Positions 36,983-50,000 are shown, counted from the stretch's first letter. The stretch is DNA of 64,000 nt from Ananas comosus (GCF_001540865.1 NC_033637.1:5849737-5913736); one strand, 5' to 3'. The notes: generated from the sequence alone by a model not told the origin. Numbers and translations are program-made.

Positions 36983-37082
36983 NNNNNNNNNNNNNNNNNN
37001 NNNNNNNNNNNNNNNNNNNNNNNNNNNNNNNNNNNNNNNNNNNNNNNNNNNNNNNNNNNNNNNNNNNNNNNNNNNNNNNNNN
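36983..37082. other. Assembly gap of 100 N
   Basis: Exactly 100 N, the conventional placeholder for a gap of unknown size. It separates ABIL from retrotransposon sequence, so the two sides may not be adjacent in the genome. Confidence 0.99.
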
Positions 37083-37265
37083 GGAGGCCAGATCTATCGT
37101 AGAATTGTATCTAACACTAGAGGAGGGTGAATAGGTTAAACAAAAAACCACAAAATCTCATCGATAAAAATAAATGCAGAAAATAAAAATGCACCACCGA
37201 ATTTACGTGGAAAGAAACTCCAAATTGGAGAAAACCCACGAGACCAACACAGCGAAAAATAATTC
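37083..37265 (-). repeat. Fragment of a Copia-type LTR
   Basis: Matches the outer end of the LTRs at 39666 and 43933: TGTATCTAACAC, GAGGGTGAATAGG, AAATAAATGCAGAAAATAAA, AATTTACGTGGAAA, GAGACCAACAC. It is more diverged and its last few bases fall in the gap. Confidence 0.75.
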
Positions 37266-37689
37266 ACATAATGAGAAAAGATTAATCCACAAGAGATGCA
37301 AATTTGATTTCAAAATTTTGATGAAATATATGTAAATAAGAAGTCAATATATTAAAATTATCGTCAAAATAATAAAACAGTTGAGTAAAACGATTTTAAT
37401 ATGCATTTAACTTTAATTGATTGTGAGCTTAATACCGTTTGGCGACATTAAAAAATTTCTTCTCAAAAGAATGATTCTCAACATCTCCTTTCTCAAAAAA
37501 ATTTTTGAATGCTAAACACCTTTCCTCAAATAATTTTAAACAACCAAATTCAAAGCACCAAAAAAATCATGGTAAAACTGTAACTGCAATGAGTAAAAAT
37601 ATGCAAATAAGCACCTATCAAAGCATCTACACAAAAATCAAACAAAACTAAGACGAGAAGGCAATGGAAGATATCACTTTCCGATCAGA

Positions 37690-39665
37690 TTAGTCAGGAT
37701 CTTTGGTTTTCTCGGCTTATGTCGACGTTTGGTGCGTTTGCTAGATTGGGTTTATCAACGTTGGTGGTTTCTTCGCTTGACGGCTTCGGTTTGAATTTGC
37801 GTTGAGGCTTTATAATAAATCCGATTGCTTTTGGGTTCGTTCGGATTTTGGTGTTGCACAGAAGAAGAACGGTTTGCTTGGAGTTATAGAAGTTGTTGAA
37901 TCGATGTGAAGCTTGCAATTGATTCATTCTTTTCTTTGTTTGGACAATTTCTTTTGATGTGTCCTTTATGCCAAAACGTGACACGCCTTGCTCTTTCAAA
38001 GTTGTTGAGCTTTCGATTAGATTTAGAATCCTTTCACAAAAAACTCTTTCGTATCGAGGCCTTAACTTATCCGTTTGAACCCAACCCGAGCATATGTCCA
38101 ATTTTCATCGTCCCGATGAGAACTTTTGTATGTCAGTTGGAGTTGACGAACTTGGCGGTTAGAGCCTTGATTGGATTTGTGCGCATTCATGAAATTGATA
38201 GCTCCAAGAATTCAAGTTTTGTCTTTAGATGATTTAACCGTGATTCACTTCATTTAGTCTTCTTTTGAGGTCGATTATTTTTCAAGTTGAATCCGTTCTC
38301 TTCAAGACCTTATTGCAAAGTTTTACGGTTGTTGTTTTCTCCTCAAGATCCAACAAACGACGTCTCACTTTTATTAAGTTTAGCCATTTATCTTTGAGTC
38401 AATAAGAAGTTGATGGTGGGTGTTACGCTTCGCTCATTCGTGTGTGTTTGATTCCTCTCGCTGTTCGCCATTGCTTCCGAAGAATCATGAGAAAAGAAAG
38501 AGAATGATTGGATTTAGTAGCAATAGAGGTATAAAAAACAAATGTTAGAACGAGGCATAGGTAGAGATTTAGATAGAGCAGATTTTTCTTCTTTTCTTCG
38601 TCTCTGGAGCTTTGATTCACTTGAATTATATTCCCTGTGCTTTGTTGTCATGATGCCTTGTAGTATCTACTCTGGAAGAGACTTGCAATGGGCGTAGCCG
38701 TGTGCAGTGTGTGGGGGTGTGAACATGATCTGCTTCAAATCATCCTTTTCTTTGAAGCCTTTGCACGGTTTTCTCGTGTTTACGAAGATGAAGACTTAGA
38801 AAGCGTTGTTTGCTTAGTACGATAGTAGCCTTGTTCAACTTGTGCTTGTTCCGAATTTGATGAAATTCTTCCGGTTAAAAGTGCAAAGTTGATGTTCGAA
38901 TTGGCTGAGCGATATATCTTCATCGAATATTTGAAATCTTATCTTATTCCTTTTCGATTTTAATGAACCCTGTGCTTTAGAAAGAACTTGGAAAAGATTG
39001 ATTAGTTGGGAAAAGTATGCTCATTGTTTGTAGAGCGCACTACTAAATCTTAACTTTATCTCGTCGGGAGTGCTTACCGTTTCAGAATCGCGGGAACCTG
39101 TTGCGAAGCTTCGGGAAGAATTCGAAGAATTTTTCTAATAACTTTGATCGGGATTTTCTCTGCCAAGTAGCACATTGTATTCACAACTGTCTTGTCGACG
39201 GTATATACTGGGTAAAGGTCTATTTTCATCATAGAAATCGCAATCAAACTTGCTGTTGCATTTGCAATTTCTTGACCTTTCTAGCTCGTTCGTTCGTCGC
39301 GTAATTCGTTAGAGTATCCCAAATTTTCTTTGCCGTTTGCATGCAGAAAACACAGATAAACTCCGTTTTTGAGCGATGCATTAAATAAAGCGTTTATGCC
39401 TTGCCTGTAAACGAAGATGTTCGTTCTTCTTCTTTATGTCCACTGTCGTGGTTTTGGTTCAACATCTCGACCTTCCAGCCTTTACCAATAGGATGTTTCA
39501 TCCAATTTTTATTGATTGCCAAACAGGCTCGATCGATTGCAATTAAAAAGCTCATGCGAACTTCCAATAGGCATAATTGTTGCCGTCGAAGAGACCGGTG
39601 GTCGATTAATTGTTTTCGCTTCCGGCCATTAGATAACAATTTATCTAGATCCCGCTCTAGTACAA
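37690..39665 (-). pseudogene. Degraded Copia (SIRE-like) gag
   Basis: Minus-strand reading frames with many frameshifts. Near 39420-39250 runs a gag-like phrase (ALNALF-like, KNGVYLCFLHANGKENLGYSNEL in a shifted frame; the alternate frame suggests TAKKIWDTL). Near 37990-37920 a zinc-knuckle remnant reads GHIKRNCPNKEKNES in the unshifted frame. A primer-site remnant lies at the right end (about 39650), where TTGTACTAGAGCGGG resembles TGGTATCAGAGCGGG. No pol domains are visible before the LTR fragment and gap. The ORFs at 37694-38101 and 39394-39687 are pieces of this. Confidence 0.6.
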
Positions 39666-40310
39666 TGGAAAGTTTGAGGAGACCCAAGGATCTATCTGAT
39701 TGTATCTACACCTATGAAGGGGCAAAGTGAATTAGGATGTAAAAAAGCCAAAACACAAATTCATGCTGATAAAAATAATTATGCGGAAATAAAAAAACAC
39801 ACCGGATTTAGGCGAAACTCAAGCTACTCCAACTTGGAGAAAAACCCACGGGACCAACACGCGAAAAAATAATTCACTAAGAGAAAAGATTACAAGGTGA
39901 TTACCGACTCCACGGACTCGACCTCTTAACCTCTTACGAATCTCGCGCAATCCTCCGGGTTGTCCACGCTCTCACGTTCGAATCCACGAACGCCTCGCAT
40001 ACGTCCGAATCCACGAACGTCACTCGAATCCACGAGCCCACGATCCGAATGCACGAACCGCCTTCAATCACGCCGAATCCACGACGCCATCCATGAAAAC
40101 ATCATGCTATGGTGATCCTTCGCTTAGAGTGTTGTAGAAAACTAGAGAAGAAAACTCCAAGCAAAGACATATTGATATCAAATTACAATCTCTCGATTTG
40201 ACCTAAAAGAGGCTATTTTGTAGAAAATAGGTTTTGGACGAAATCCTAGCCTCTAGGGTTTCTTAAATATGTATTCTCATGATGCTTGATGTGTTAGAGA
40301 ACCCCAATAG

Positions 40311-40320
40311 CTTATTTATA
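40311..40320 (-). promoter_or_regulatory. LTR TATA box
   Basis: TATAAATAAG on the minus strand, 55-200 bp downstream of four GTACCGGTAC palindromes. The equivalent in the partner LTR is at 44584-44592. Confidence 0.6.
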
Positions 40321-40372
40321 GACTTTAGAATCAATCGGACTCGGATTAGAAAGTTTTTCCGAAAATTACATT

Positions 40373-40513
40373 GTGTACCGGTACACTTTAAGCTGTTACT
40401 GGTTACACGATGACGGAACGAAAAACCTGACGAAACAGTGAAACCGATTACATCCACGATGGTCGTACCGGTACACATTTTGTACCGGTACACTTCTGAT
40501 GCTGTACCGGTAC
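40373..40513. promoter_or_regulatory. GTACCGGTAC palindrome cluster
   Basis: Four exact copies at 40377-40386 region (within GTGTACCGGTACAC 40373-40386), 40465-40474, 40482-40491 and 40504-40513. Between them are half-like words such as ACTGGTTACAC. They lie upstream of the LTR TATA box on the minus strand. Function is inferred. Confidence 0.65.
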
Positions 40514-41359
40514 ACTTTGCAAATTTCTGCCGTTTCGGGTTTTGCAAAGTTCCGATGCACTTTCTAATCCGTTAGACATTGGTAACATGATTCTAATGTC
40601 TACAACTAAGTATGAATCACCATAACATGAATTTATACTTTACCTGAGCATCGCGATTCACAGTGTGAGTTATATTCCAACTTTTTCGAAATCTTGAATT
40701 CTTCGATCTTCGACAACACGCACCGATTCTTCAAGACTCCGACTCACTTCACGAAACTTGCCAACACACACGACTTAATAATCTCCCCCTTTGGCAATTT
40801 CATGACAAAACTCACAACAATCTCAAAAATTACAATTTAAAGAAAAACGAAGTTCAATTGTCATCGCCAAAACATTGAACCTCGCGTGTAATCCAAATAC
40901 AATTTGAAACTCAAAATTACATCAAAACTCCTAAAACAGATTCTATGACTTAGACACAACTAGGAGTCTTGAAGTCTTGATTTCCTGCACAACAATATAT
41001 CCACAAAGATAAAAAAATTGTTGAAACCTAGATTATTCTTACAATTTACGCTTCTTCTCCCCCTTTGTTCTTTATTCCTTCTTTTCCTTGAAATATCACT
41101 CCTTCTCTCCCTTTGTTCACCTTTGCTTTAGATCAACACCTGTTCATCATTGCTCTCCCTCTTTTTGTCAAAAATTGCCAAAGACAAAGCAACTACAGAG
41201 AGAAAACATACTAGAAAGCAGAATAGTAGTCACGTCATAGTTACAGGCCTAAAACAAAAGTAAAAACATGCAAAAGAAAGATAAGCAAGCAAAGCTAAAC
41301 TAAACATCGTCCTAAAAAGTAAACATAGTGAAGTAACAAGACGAAGCGCGAGGAAGAAA

Positions 41360-42703
41360 TCACTCCGTGTCCTCGTCATCATCATCATCATCATCATCTC
41401 CAGCTCCAGCTCCAGAACCTCCCGCATCTGAAGCTCCAGCAGATGGAGGAATAAGAGGATGTCGCGAAGTAGACCTCGTATAGGCAGGCTGAGTAGGAAA
41501 AATATCATCATGTCTACATCCCAATTTGTCCATCATCCTCTTCATGCCCACTTCCACTTTCCTGGCAAGATCGGCCACTTTCTTCTTTAAAGACCGCACT
41601 TCATGGCGAAGGGATTCTCCCCCTGAACTAGAAGATCCCTCACGTGCTGCTCAAGGTGGAGGTGCCGGGCTAGAAGCTGCTCGCGATGGTCCTTTTGTCT
41701 GTTGAAAAGTCTTTAGCGTGCTAACCGACTTGGCACAAGTAACAGCATCGATAGGACCAAGACCGAAATCATACTTTTCGCAAGAAACATCTACTCCATT
41801 CTCCTGCAGAATCCTCGTGATCAATATAGGAAATGGAAGAAGATCCCGTCGGGCAGAAGCCTGAATGACATGGACCATCCGCTGCCACATCAGAAAAGGA
41901 ATGTTGACGTTCAAACCAAATGCTTGCTCCGGGCGACCAAGTAGAAACAGTAGAAGCAAACGATCCCAACGAATCCTTTTTGTTCCAATCGTTGGTTGCA
42001 CATTGTAACTCAAGACCAAGGACAGTAGATGATACTCTGGTCGCAAGTCCTTGGACTCTACATACGCACGATTAGTTTGCACGCCAGCCTTGCAGATTGC
42101 TTCTACAACTGTATCCCAGTGAGATGAAGATTGAAATCCCCCTGATGTATAGAGAAGACCAGTGGTGTCCACGTTTATCCCCAAAAGCTCTCCAATAGTA
42201 TATGGGGTAACGACGACCTTCTGCTGACGCACGAATGTCTCAAACAGAAAAGTCCCGGTCTCCTCATCTTCTGCAAGTACCTTCCCATTCATATAGAACT
42301 CACGAATGAGTTCCACACAAAATGGAGCGCGAGCAGGAACCCTACCAACTGGCTCAATAGGAACACGCTGAAGTAGCCGCCCAAAGTCAGGAACGTCATG
42401 TATAAGATCATTGAAGTTGACATAACGCTCTGCAATACATGACTTGCTCATGAACATCCTCCGTCGCTCTGGGGGAACATGCGCAGCTTGTTTTGAACGG
42501 CGCTCTCGTGTACTAGAACCACCTCGCGAAGACTCTCCAGCTACACCCTTGCCCTTGTTAAGACGAGCAATAGGTTCTTCAGCCTCTTCTAGGGAGCTTG
42601 CCTGATAATCCGGATCAGAGCCGGACGCTTCTTCAGTTGTACGTGTCCTCTTAGAGGCCTCACGACGACCTCTACCACCACCTCGGCCACGTCTCGCAGC
42701 CAT
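41360..42703 (-). pseudogene. Retroelement-associated protein (plant transposon-protein type)
   Basis: The frame begins best at MAARRGRGGGRGRREASKR (about 42703) and runs to a TGA at 41651-41653. In the same frame it continues as AAREGSSSSGGESLRHEVRSLKKKVADL to an acidic run of eight Asp and EDTE at 41360, so about 450 residues with one in-frame stop (possibly from CGA). Landmarks are an Arg/Gly-rich N-terminus, SKSCIAERYVNFNDLIHDVPDFGRLLQ, RAPFCVELIREFYMNG, VVVTPYTIGELLGINV and WDRLLLLFLLGRPEQAFGLNV. These resemble a protein class often labelled putative plant transposon protein in Athila-like and other LTR elements. A short coiled coil precedes the acidic tail. Its role is unknown; RNA binding or an env-like function is speculative. 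Confidence 0.65.
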
Positions 42704-43230
42704 CAGCACCAAAATCAACACCACAAGTGAGAACGCCATTTTCCCTATACACAAATTAACCTCGCATGAACAAAATCTTGAAAAATCTGAAAAATAGCGA
42801 AAAAATTTCTAATAACATTAGAATGCATACTAATGCTATTTCTAACCAGATCATGCAAAAAATTTTCATCAAAAATGATATTTTATCAAAAATCCCGAAA
42901 TTACATGCAAAATGAAACTTAGAATATAGATCAGCGAAAAATGATGTGTTTTGATATGATTCAAGTGTTCTAGAAGCAAGATAATGTCCTTAAACACTGA
43001 TCTACAGCAAAAAATTGCATCAAAAATGATCAAAAACAGAGATCTGAGCATGAATTCGAAATTTTTCGAAAAATATGCAAAAACGAGATGAAATCATGAA
43101 ATCCCAACATAAAACTTACAGATTCGGGGGGAAATATCGTGGATCTGGAGGAGGAGAATCCCAGGAAGTCGTAGAAACAAAGAGAAAGAGATTTGGTTTT
43201 GAATTGAGGAAGAATTAAAACCCTATATCC

Positions 43231-43286
43231 GGTTATATAAGCCGCTGCTACAGTAACGGTACCGGTACGGGTTCGTGTACCGGTAC
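43231..43286 (-). promoter_or_regulatory. Internal promoter with two GTACCGGTAC palindromes
   Basis: On the minus strand GTACCGGTAC at 43277-43286 and 43259-43268 is followed by GGCTTATATAACC (43243-43231), a TATA box about 0.5 kb upstream of the 42703 start. The arrangement copies that of the flanking LTRs but lies in the internal region. Confidence 0.55.
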
Positions 43287-43932
43287 ACGATCTCAGATTT
43301 CGAAAAATTGACTTTAAAAAATCTATCAAATTAAATTAATTTCATATAAATTAAGAATTTTACTCCAAAAATCATTATAATGAGAATAAAATATTATAAA
43401 ATTTTAAAATATATCGAAACATCAAAATTTCATTATCAAAAATGATTTCAAGTTTCAAAATCATCAAGATGTAACGGTTCACAAAAAATGATTTTTAGAA
43501 ATTCAGCAAAATTGACACAAATTTGTCGCAATCCGTTCAAAATAGAGATTTAACTAATATGATACCGGGGGTGGCTCTTTGAGCATCTTTTTCAAATTAA
43601 CACCTTATAACTCCGAAAATTCTAAAATATTCAATTCTTTTTCAACCTTTTCGGTTATTCAATTCAATCTTCATGCGATAGCTTCACACACTTGCCGGAC
43701 GACCGGGGTGGTAGCTCTTTCCTACATGTGGTGGTAGTTTTCACACTACTTTTGGATGTAACTCTTTTCACATCTTTTAAGCATAGGAGTTTCTCCCTTT
43801 TTTTTATTATTATTATTTTTTAAAACAATTCAAACTCCCCCTAAATTAGACAATCTCACAATTGAAAATAATTTGACAAATTTTAGTCTATTAGCGAATA
43901 TCCATTTATCATATTCAACACACACAACCGAT

Positions 43933-45025
43933 TGAAAGTTTTGAGGAGCCCAAGGATCTATCTAGACTGTATCTAACACCTAGAGAGGGGTGAATAGGTG
44001 TAAAAGCCAAAAACCATAAATCTCAATGCGATAAAAATAAATGCGGAAAATAAAAATCACACCGAGATTTACGTGGAAAAACTCCAACTTGGAGAAAAAC
44101 CCACGAGACCAACACGCGAAAAAATAATTCACTAAGAGAAAAGATTACAAGGTGATTACCGACTCCACGGACTCAACCTCTCTTAACCTCCTATGAATCT
44201 CGCGCAATCCTCCGGGTTGTCCACGCCCTCACGTTCGAATCCACGAACGCCTCGCACACGTCCGAATCCACGAACGCCACTCGAAACCACGAGCCCACGA
44301 TCCGAATCCACGAACCGCCGTCAATCACGCCGAATCCACGACGCCATCATGAAGAACATCATGTGTATGGTGATCCTTCGCTTAGAGTATCGATGAAAAC
44401 CAGGGAAGAAAATTCCAAGCGAAGCGGAGATCAAATCGACATATAGATATGAAATTTCAATATCTCGATTTGACCTAAAAGAGGCTAATATGTAGAAAAT
44501 AGGTTTTAGATGAAATCCGAGCCTCTAGGGTTTATCAAACATGTATTTTCGTGATGCTTAATCTGTTAGAGAACCCCAATATCTTATTTATAGACTTTAG
44601 AATCAATTGGAGTCGGATTAGAAAGTTTTCACGATTTTACACTGTGTACCGGTACACGAAAGGCTGTCACCGGTTACATAATGACGGAACAAATTTGCGA
44701 AGCCAAAGTCGATGGCTGTACCGGTACGGGTTCAATTGCTGTACCGGTACGCAGTGTAATTTTTGGACATTGCACTGTTTCGGGTTCCGCAGAGTTCCGA
44801 AGTACTTTCTAATCGACTAAACATTGATAATAATGATTCTAATGCCTATACCTAAGTATGAATCACCATAACATGAAGTAAAGACTTTACCTGAGCATCG
44901 TGATTCACGTCGTGAGTTATCTCCGCCTTCTCCGAAGTCTTGGATACTTCGTTCTTCGACGATATGCTCCGAAACCTTCAAGACTCCGACTCAATCCACG
45001 AAACTTGCCAACACACACGACTTAA
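43933..45025 (-). repeat. Copia-type LTR (right copy)
   Basis: 1093 bp, partner of 39666-40778. GTACCGGTAC occurs at 44646-44655, 44718-44727 and 44741-44750; TATA near 44584-44592. The right end (CTTAA) directly touches the chromovirus LTR, whose expected TGTCA terminus is missing. Confidence 0.8.
44646..44750. promoter_or_regulatory. GTACCGGTAC palindrome cluster
   Basis: Three exact copies (44646-44655, 44718-44727, 44741-44750) upstream of the minus-strand TATA box of this LTR; CACCGGTTACA lies between them. Confidence 0.6.
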
Positions 45026-46972
45026 CACCCCGAGCCCGATCCTTTTGGCCGGTTCGAGCGTGTCGAACAGACGCCGAACGGACAGAGCCTCCCATGTCCG
45101 CCCAAGGGTCAACAACAAGTATCAATAGAGTAAAATGTTGCATATACGGAAGCAAACGCAATGGCTTGCACGAGGGCAAGCAAAAGCCAAAAGGGAAAGT
45201 AATAAACTACACTTAGAAAAATTATTTACATTTTTGCATCATTTCTTCTCTTTACATCACATGATATCTCAAATTTAAACTTTTTATTGAAACATAATTC
45301 CTTTTTATATCATTCATTTAACAAGTTCATAATGCTAAGATCATCAAAATACAAAAGATGATAACTAAAGGGTAATGCAACTAAACCAAAATATGAAACC
45401 AACTCGGGTGGTCTCAATCTAGGGCGCGATACCCTTACCGCGATCGTCCGCTGGCTCGCTCGGTCCCGGCTCTGTGGAAATAGTGGGGTGAGAACTACAA
45501 CAAAGTTCCCAGTGGGTTCGGCAACCGACCACGCTGACTTTCCCACTAGGTCTAAATCAGGCATAATAGAAGAAAAGAGATATAGATAGTAACCGAACTA
45601 TACAAATGCAGCTAATATGCCTGAACATTAAATAATGCAATGCTCAATAATATATGCTCATGATGAATGCAAGGTCACGATCTCATTGCTCAATCTCTTG
45701 GCTAACCGTAGGTTTCGCCCTCAACAACTCACCAACTCAAATCCCAGTATCGGGGAGGCTACTACACATGCCATACTTGTTTTCTAAGTGTTCCAACTCT
45801 AGCCTTCTCGACTCATCAATGTCATTTTCTACTTCTATATCAAGATGTCACATTTGTTTACTAAGTCCACTAAGTTCTTGTCTCTTGTCATGCATAAATA
45901 GGGTTTATAAAATTTTTCACATTCTTGCTAGTAACTCACATGCATTTGTACTCACAACATGCAATAGATGGCTCAAATATAACCCTACTATGCAATTTCA
46001 TGCTCAATACACATATGCTCAAATATGACACTTTAGACATAAAAGAAATTTCGAGGTCCTCGGATTGCACCACCCACCTTAGATGGTTGCAAGAAGGTTA
46101 TGGTTCGTTTCTTGAAATTTTCGGACTCTTCTCTCGCAACCTATACCCAAAGTAGTGCCAAATTAGGCCCTATATACTAGATCTCATACTTAGGCTTTTC
46201 GTATCGTCAAACGGAGTTGTCCTACGCGTCGGGAATACCCCCAATTTGATTTTCAAGAGATCAATTTGCCTCGAAAACGTTCGGGGGCAAAAGCCCCAAA
46301 TTTGATGCTCTAATGTCACCAAATGCTAAACCCTAGGTTTTGATCCCTTGTACAAGCAAAAGAGAGCTTGTCAAGCTTCTTGGAGCTCATCTAAGGTCAA
46401 CTAAGCCATTTCTAGAGCATCCAAGATGAACCTTAGAAGTTCACCATGAGAGGACCTTGAGCTTCCTTGGATTTTCATGGAGCTCAAGCCTCAAAAGGTG
46501 TTCTAAACATAGAAAAGAGAGAGGGAGGGGTGTGTTGGGGTGTTAACATGTTGCTACAATTGCAACTAAGCCCTCCGAATTGTCATAATTGCAGCAGACC
46601 TCATTTTGCTGTCGGGCCCAAAGTGTACCGGTACACTTTGAATTGTCACCGGTTCCACGACTACGTAGAGGCAAACCCGAGAGCAGATCTCTCGGTTTTG
46701 CTCGAAATGTACCGGTACACTTTAATGTGTCACCGATTTCAGCTTGTGAAACCGGTGACAGGTCGCTTGCTGTACCGGTACACTTTCTCCAGACTTGGGT
46801 TTTGACTTCGACTCGACTCCATTTCGCGCCGGTCGATGCTAGAACTTTTCTAACACTTCCCAAACTCACTTTTAGCCCATCCCACATTATTGGAATGCTA
46901 AATGAAACTTGTCCATCGTTTTCTCTCGGCACTTTAACCCAATTTGGGTTAAGTTCGATTTGATATGTTACA
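45026..46972 (-). repeat. 3' LTR of the chromovirus
   Basis: Matches 52109-54306 but lacks two internal segments present there (283 bp and 232 bp). Starts CACCCCGAGCCCG without the TGTCA seen in the partner; ends ATATGTTACA. Confidence 0.85.
46625..46781. promoter_or_regulatory. GTACCGGTAC palindrome cluster
   Basis: Exact copies at 46625-46634, 46709-46718 and 46772-46781, each inside TGTACCGGTACACTTT, with CACCGGTTCC and ACCGGTGACA between. The right LTR keeps one (54228-54237) before it is cut off. The LTR family is unrelated to the Copia-type LTRs at 39.7-45.0 kb. Confidence 0.65.
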
Positions 46973-47035
46973 TTCTCCACCCCTTAAAATTAGTTTCGTC
47001 CGCAAAACTACTTAATTTAAACTTAAACTCATACC

Positions 47036-50000
47036 TCAATTCAGGTCAGTGAAGAGATGGGGATAATGTTGCCGCATTGCGCTCTCGAGCTCCGAAGTAG
47101 CTTCCCGGTCATTGTGGTTACTCCAACGAATTTTAACATACAGAATCTCACGGTTTCGTAGTTTTCTCACTTCTCGGTCGATAATAAACGCCGGGAACTG
47201 CTCGTAAGTCATATCCTTTTGAATCTTCGACGGTTCAAACGAGAGGATGTGCTCGGGGTCATAAATATACTTGCGGAGATTCGACACATGAAACACATCG
47301 TGCACTCCCGCAAGTCTCGATGGTAATGCTATCTTGTACGCCACTGCGCCGACCCGCTCCAATACCTCAAACGGTCCATGGTACCGGGGACTGAGCTTCC
47401 CACGGAGCCCAAACCGTCTAATTCCTTGCATCGGCGATACCTTTAGGAACACGTGATCGCCGACCGCAAACTCTATGTCTTTTCTCCTTTTGTCGGCATA
47501 GCTCTTTTGCCGAGATTGCGCCCTAGCAAGTCGTTGGCGGGCAAGGCGAACTTTCTCCTCCGCCTCCCGCACCACATCTGGGCCAAGAGTAGCTCTCTCG
47601 CCCACATCGCTCCAATGGATTGGAGAGCGACATTTCTTTCCATAAAGGGCCTCGAATGACGCCATCGCGATACTCTCTTGATAACTATTATTGTACGCGA
47701 ACTCCGCCATCGGTAGATGATCATGCCAACCGCCCTTGTAGTCTAGTACACACGCTCGAAGCATATCCTCAAGTATTTGTATCGTCCTCTCCGATTGACC
47801 GTCACTTTGAGGATGAAATGCCGTGCTCAAGTCGAGCCGTGTGCCCAATGCCTCCTGTAGGCTCCTCCAAAAGTGATACGTGAACCTCGGGTCCCGATCC
47901 GATACTATTGACACCGGAACCCCGTGAAGTCTCACAACCTCGTCTAAGTACACTTGGGCCAACTTGTCCCCCGACCAAGTAATGTGAATCGGTAGGAAAT
48001 GCGCCGACTTCGTCAACCGGTCTATTATCACCCAAATTGCATCGTGACCACCTTGAGATCGGGGCAAACCGGTAACGAAGTCCATCGCGATATTTTTTCA
48101 TTTCCAAACAGGTATAGGCAAGCTTTGTAATTTCCCCGCCGGAAACTGCCGCTCCGCTTTTACTTGTTGGCAAGTAAGACATTGCGCAACAAACTCCCCA
48201 ATGTCTTTCTTCATGCCTGGCCACCAATAATGCAATTTCAAATCTCGGTACATCTTGGTGCCGCCGGGGTAAATACTATAAGGAGATTGATGCGCTTCTT
48301 GCATAATCGCCTTGCGGATGTCCTTGTTCTTAGGTACACACCAACGATTTCGAAATCGAAGTGTGCCGTCGGTTCCAATGCCAAAGTCATCGACACTATC
48401 GCTCTTAACTTCACCGCGCACCTTTTGGAGATACTCATCGGAAGCTTGTACCTCTTTTATTCTCTCCAATAAGGTCGGTTGCACCACTAAGGTAGTAAGT
48501 GTAGCCGACACTCCCGGCGCTACTACTTCAAAGCCAAGCCGTTGCATCTCTTTTTGTAATAATGGTTGGGGTGTAATTGCTGAAGCCAAATTCTCCCCCG
48601 ATTTCCTACTAAGTGCATCGGCCACGACATTCGCCTTCCCGGGGTGGTATAGGATAGTGACATCATAGTCTTTCAATAACTCCAACCACCGCCGCTGTCG
48701 CATGTTTAGCTCTTTTTGCGTGAACAAGTACTTGAGATTTTTGTGATCCGTATAGATCTCGCAATGTTCACCATACAAGTAATACCTCCATAACTTTAGC
48801 GCGAAGATAACTGCCGCTAGCTCAAGGTCGTGAATCGGGTAGTTCTTTTCATAAGTCTTTAACTGGCGCGAAGCATAAACTATAACTCGGCCGTTTTGCA
48901 TCAAGACACACCCGAGACCAACATAGGAAGCATCACTGTATACCACAAAGGTCTCCCCCGGGGTCGACAATGCAAGCACAGGGGTTGTCGTCAACCTTTC
49001 CTTCAACTCCTTAAAGCTCCGATCGCAATCGTCGCTCCAAACATACTTGACTCCCTTATGTGTGAGGCGTGTTAGCGGAGTTGTTATTTTGGCGAACCCC
49101 TCCACGAACCGCCGGTAGTAGCCCGCAAGTCCAAGAAAGCTGCGAACCTCCGATTCGCTCGTCGGGCGAGGCCAATCTTTAAATGCCTTTACTTTCTTCG
49201 GGTCCACCGAGATTCCATCGCCCGAAATCACATGACCAAGGAAAGTGACCTCCGATAGCCAAAAGTCGCATTTCTTCAACTTGGCATATAGTTTCTCTCT
49301 TCGGAGTATTTCCAACACGGTCCTCAAGTGCTCCTCGTGTTCTTTCTCGGTCCGAGAATATACCAATACGTCGTCAATGAATACCACGACGCACCGGTCC
49401 AATAGCGGATTGAAGACCCTATTCATTAAGTCCATGAACGTCGTCGGGGCGTTAGTAATCCCAAACGGCATTATTGTGAACTCGTAGTGGCCATACCGCG
49501 TACGGTACGCCGTCTTGTGCACATCCTTGGGCCGTATCTTCAACTGATGATACTCCGATTGAAGGTCTATTTTCGAATATACCCTTGACCCTTGCAACTG
49601 ATCGAATAAGTCGTCAATCCTCGGCAATGGGTACTTGTTCTTAACTGTCACCTTATTCAACTCGCGGTAGTCCACGCAGAGTCGAAGTATGCCATCTTTC
49701 TTCTTAACAAATAGCACCGAAGCTCCCCAAGATGACATTCTCGGCCTCACGAAGCCCTTGTTGAGCAAGTCTTGCAACTGTGCTTTAAGCTCCTATAGCT
49801 CCTCCGATGCCATTCTATACGGAGCCTTCGAAATTGGCGCCGCCCCGGGAATCAAATCAATGACGAATTCGATTTCTCGGTCCGGTGGCAATCCCGATAA
49901 CTCCGCCAGAAATACATCCGGAAACTCGCACGCTACCCGAATGCTTCCCAAATTCGGGTACTCCTCTCGAGGGTCTACGATGGTTGCCAAATAGGCCTTG

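Larger units (their letters stand above)
39666..40778 (-). repeat. Copia-type LTR (left/middle copy)
   Basis: 1113 bp, about as long as its partner at 43933-45025 and very similar: shared GAGGA(G/C)-CCAAGGATCTATCT start, CACGTTCGAATCCACGAACG, and CTTGCCAACACACACGACTT end. On its right a minus-strand purine tract (CCAAAGGGGGAGAT) marks it as the 3' LTR of the neighbouring internal region. On its left a decayed primer site makes it also the 5' LTR of the degraded gag. Confidence 0.8.
40779..43932 (-). mobile_element. Internal region of a non-autonomous LTR element
   Basis: Flanked by LTRs 39666-40778 and 43933-45025. It encodes one gag/env-like protein only; protease, integrase and reverse transcriptase are missing. 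A polypurine tract lies at its left end, but the expected tRNA-Met primer site is not seen beside the 5' LTR, where GGTTGTGTGTGTTGAATATG follows instead. A private TATA box (43231-43243) and two GTACCGGTAC palindromes precede the ORF. Confidence 0.6.

Noticed and set aside
36750..37151. ORFs crossing the N run
   Set aside because: Continuity through 100 undetermined bases is artificial; only the ABIL exon before the gap is meaningful.
41230..41511. Separate membrane protein with a Met-rich run
   Set aside because: The run is the antisense-shifted reading of the Asp repeat codons at the end of the retroelement ORF.
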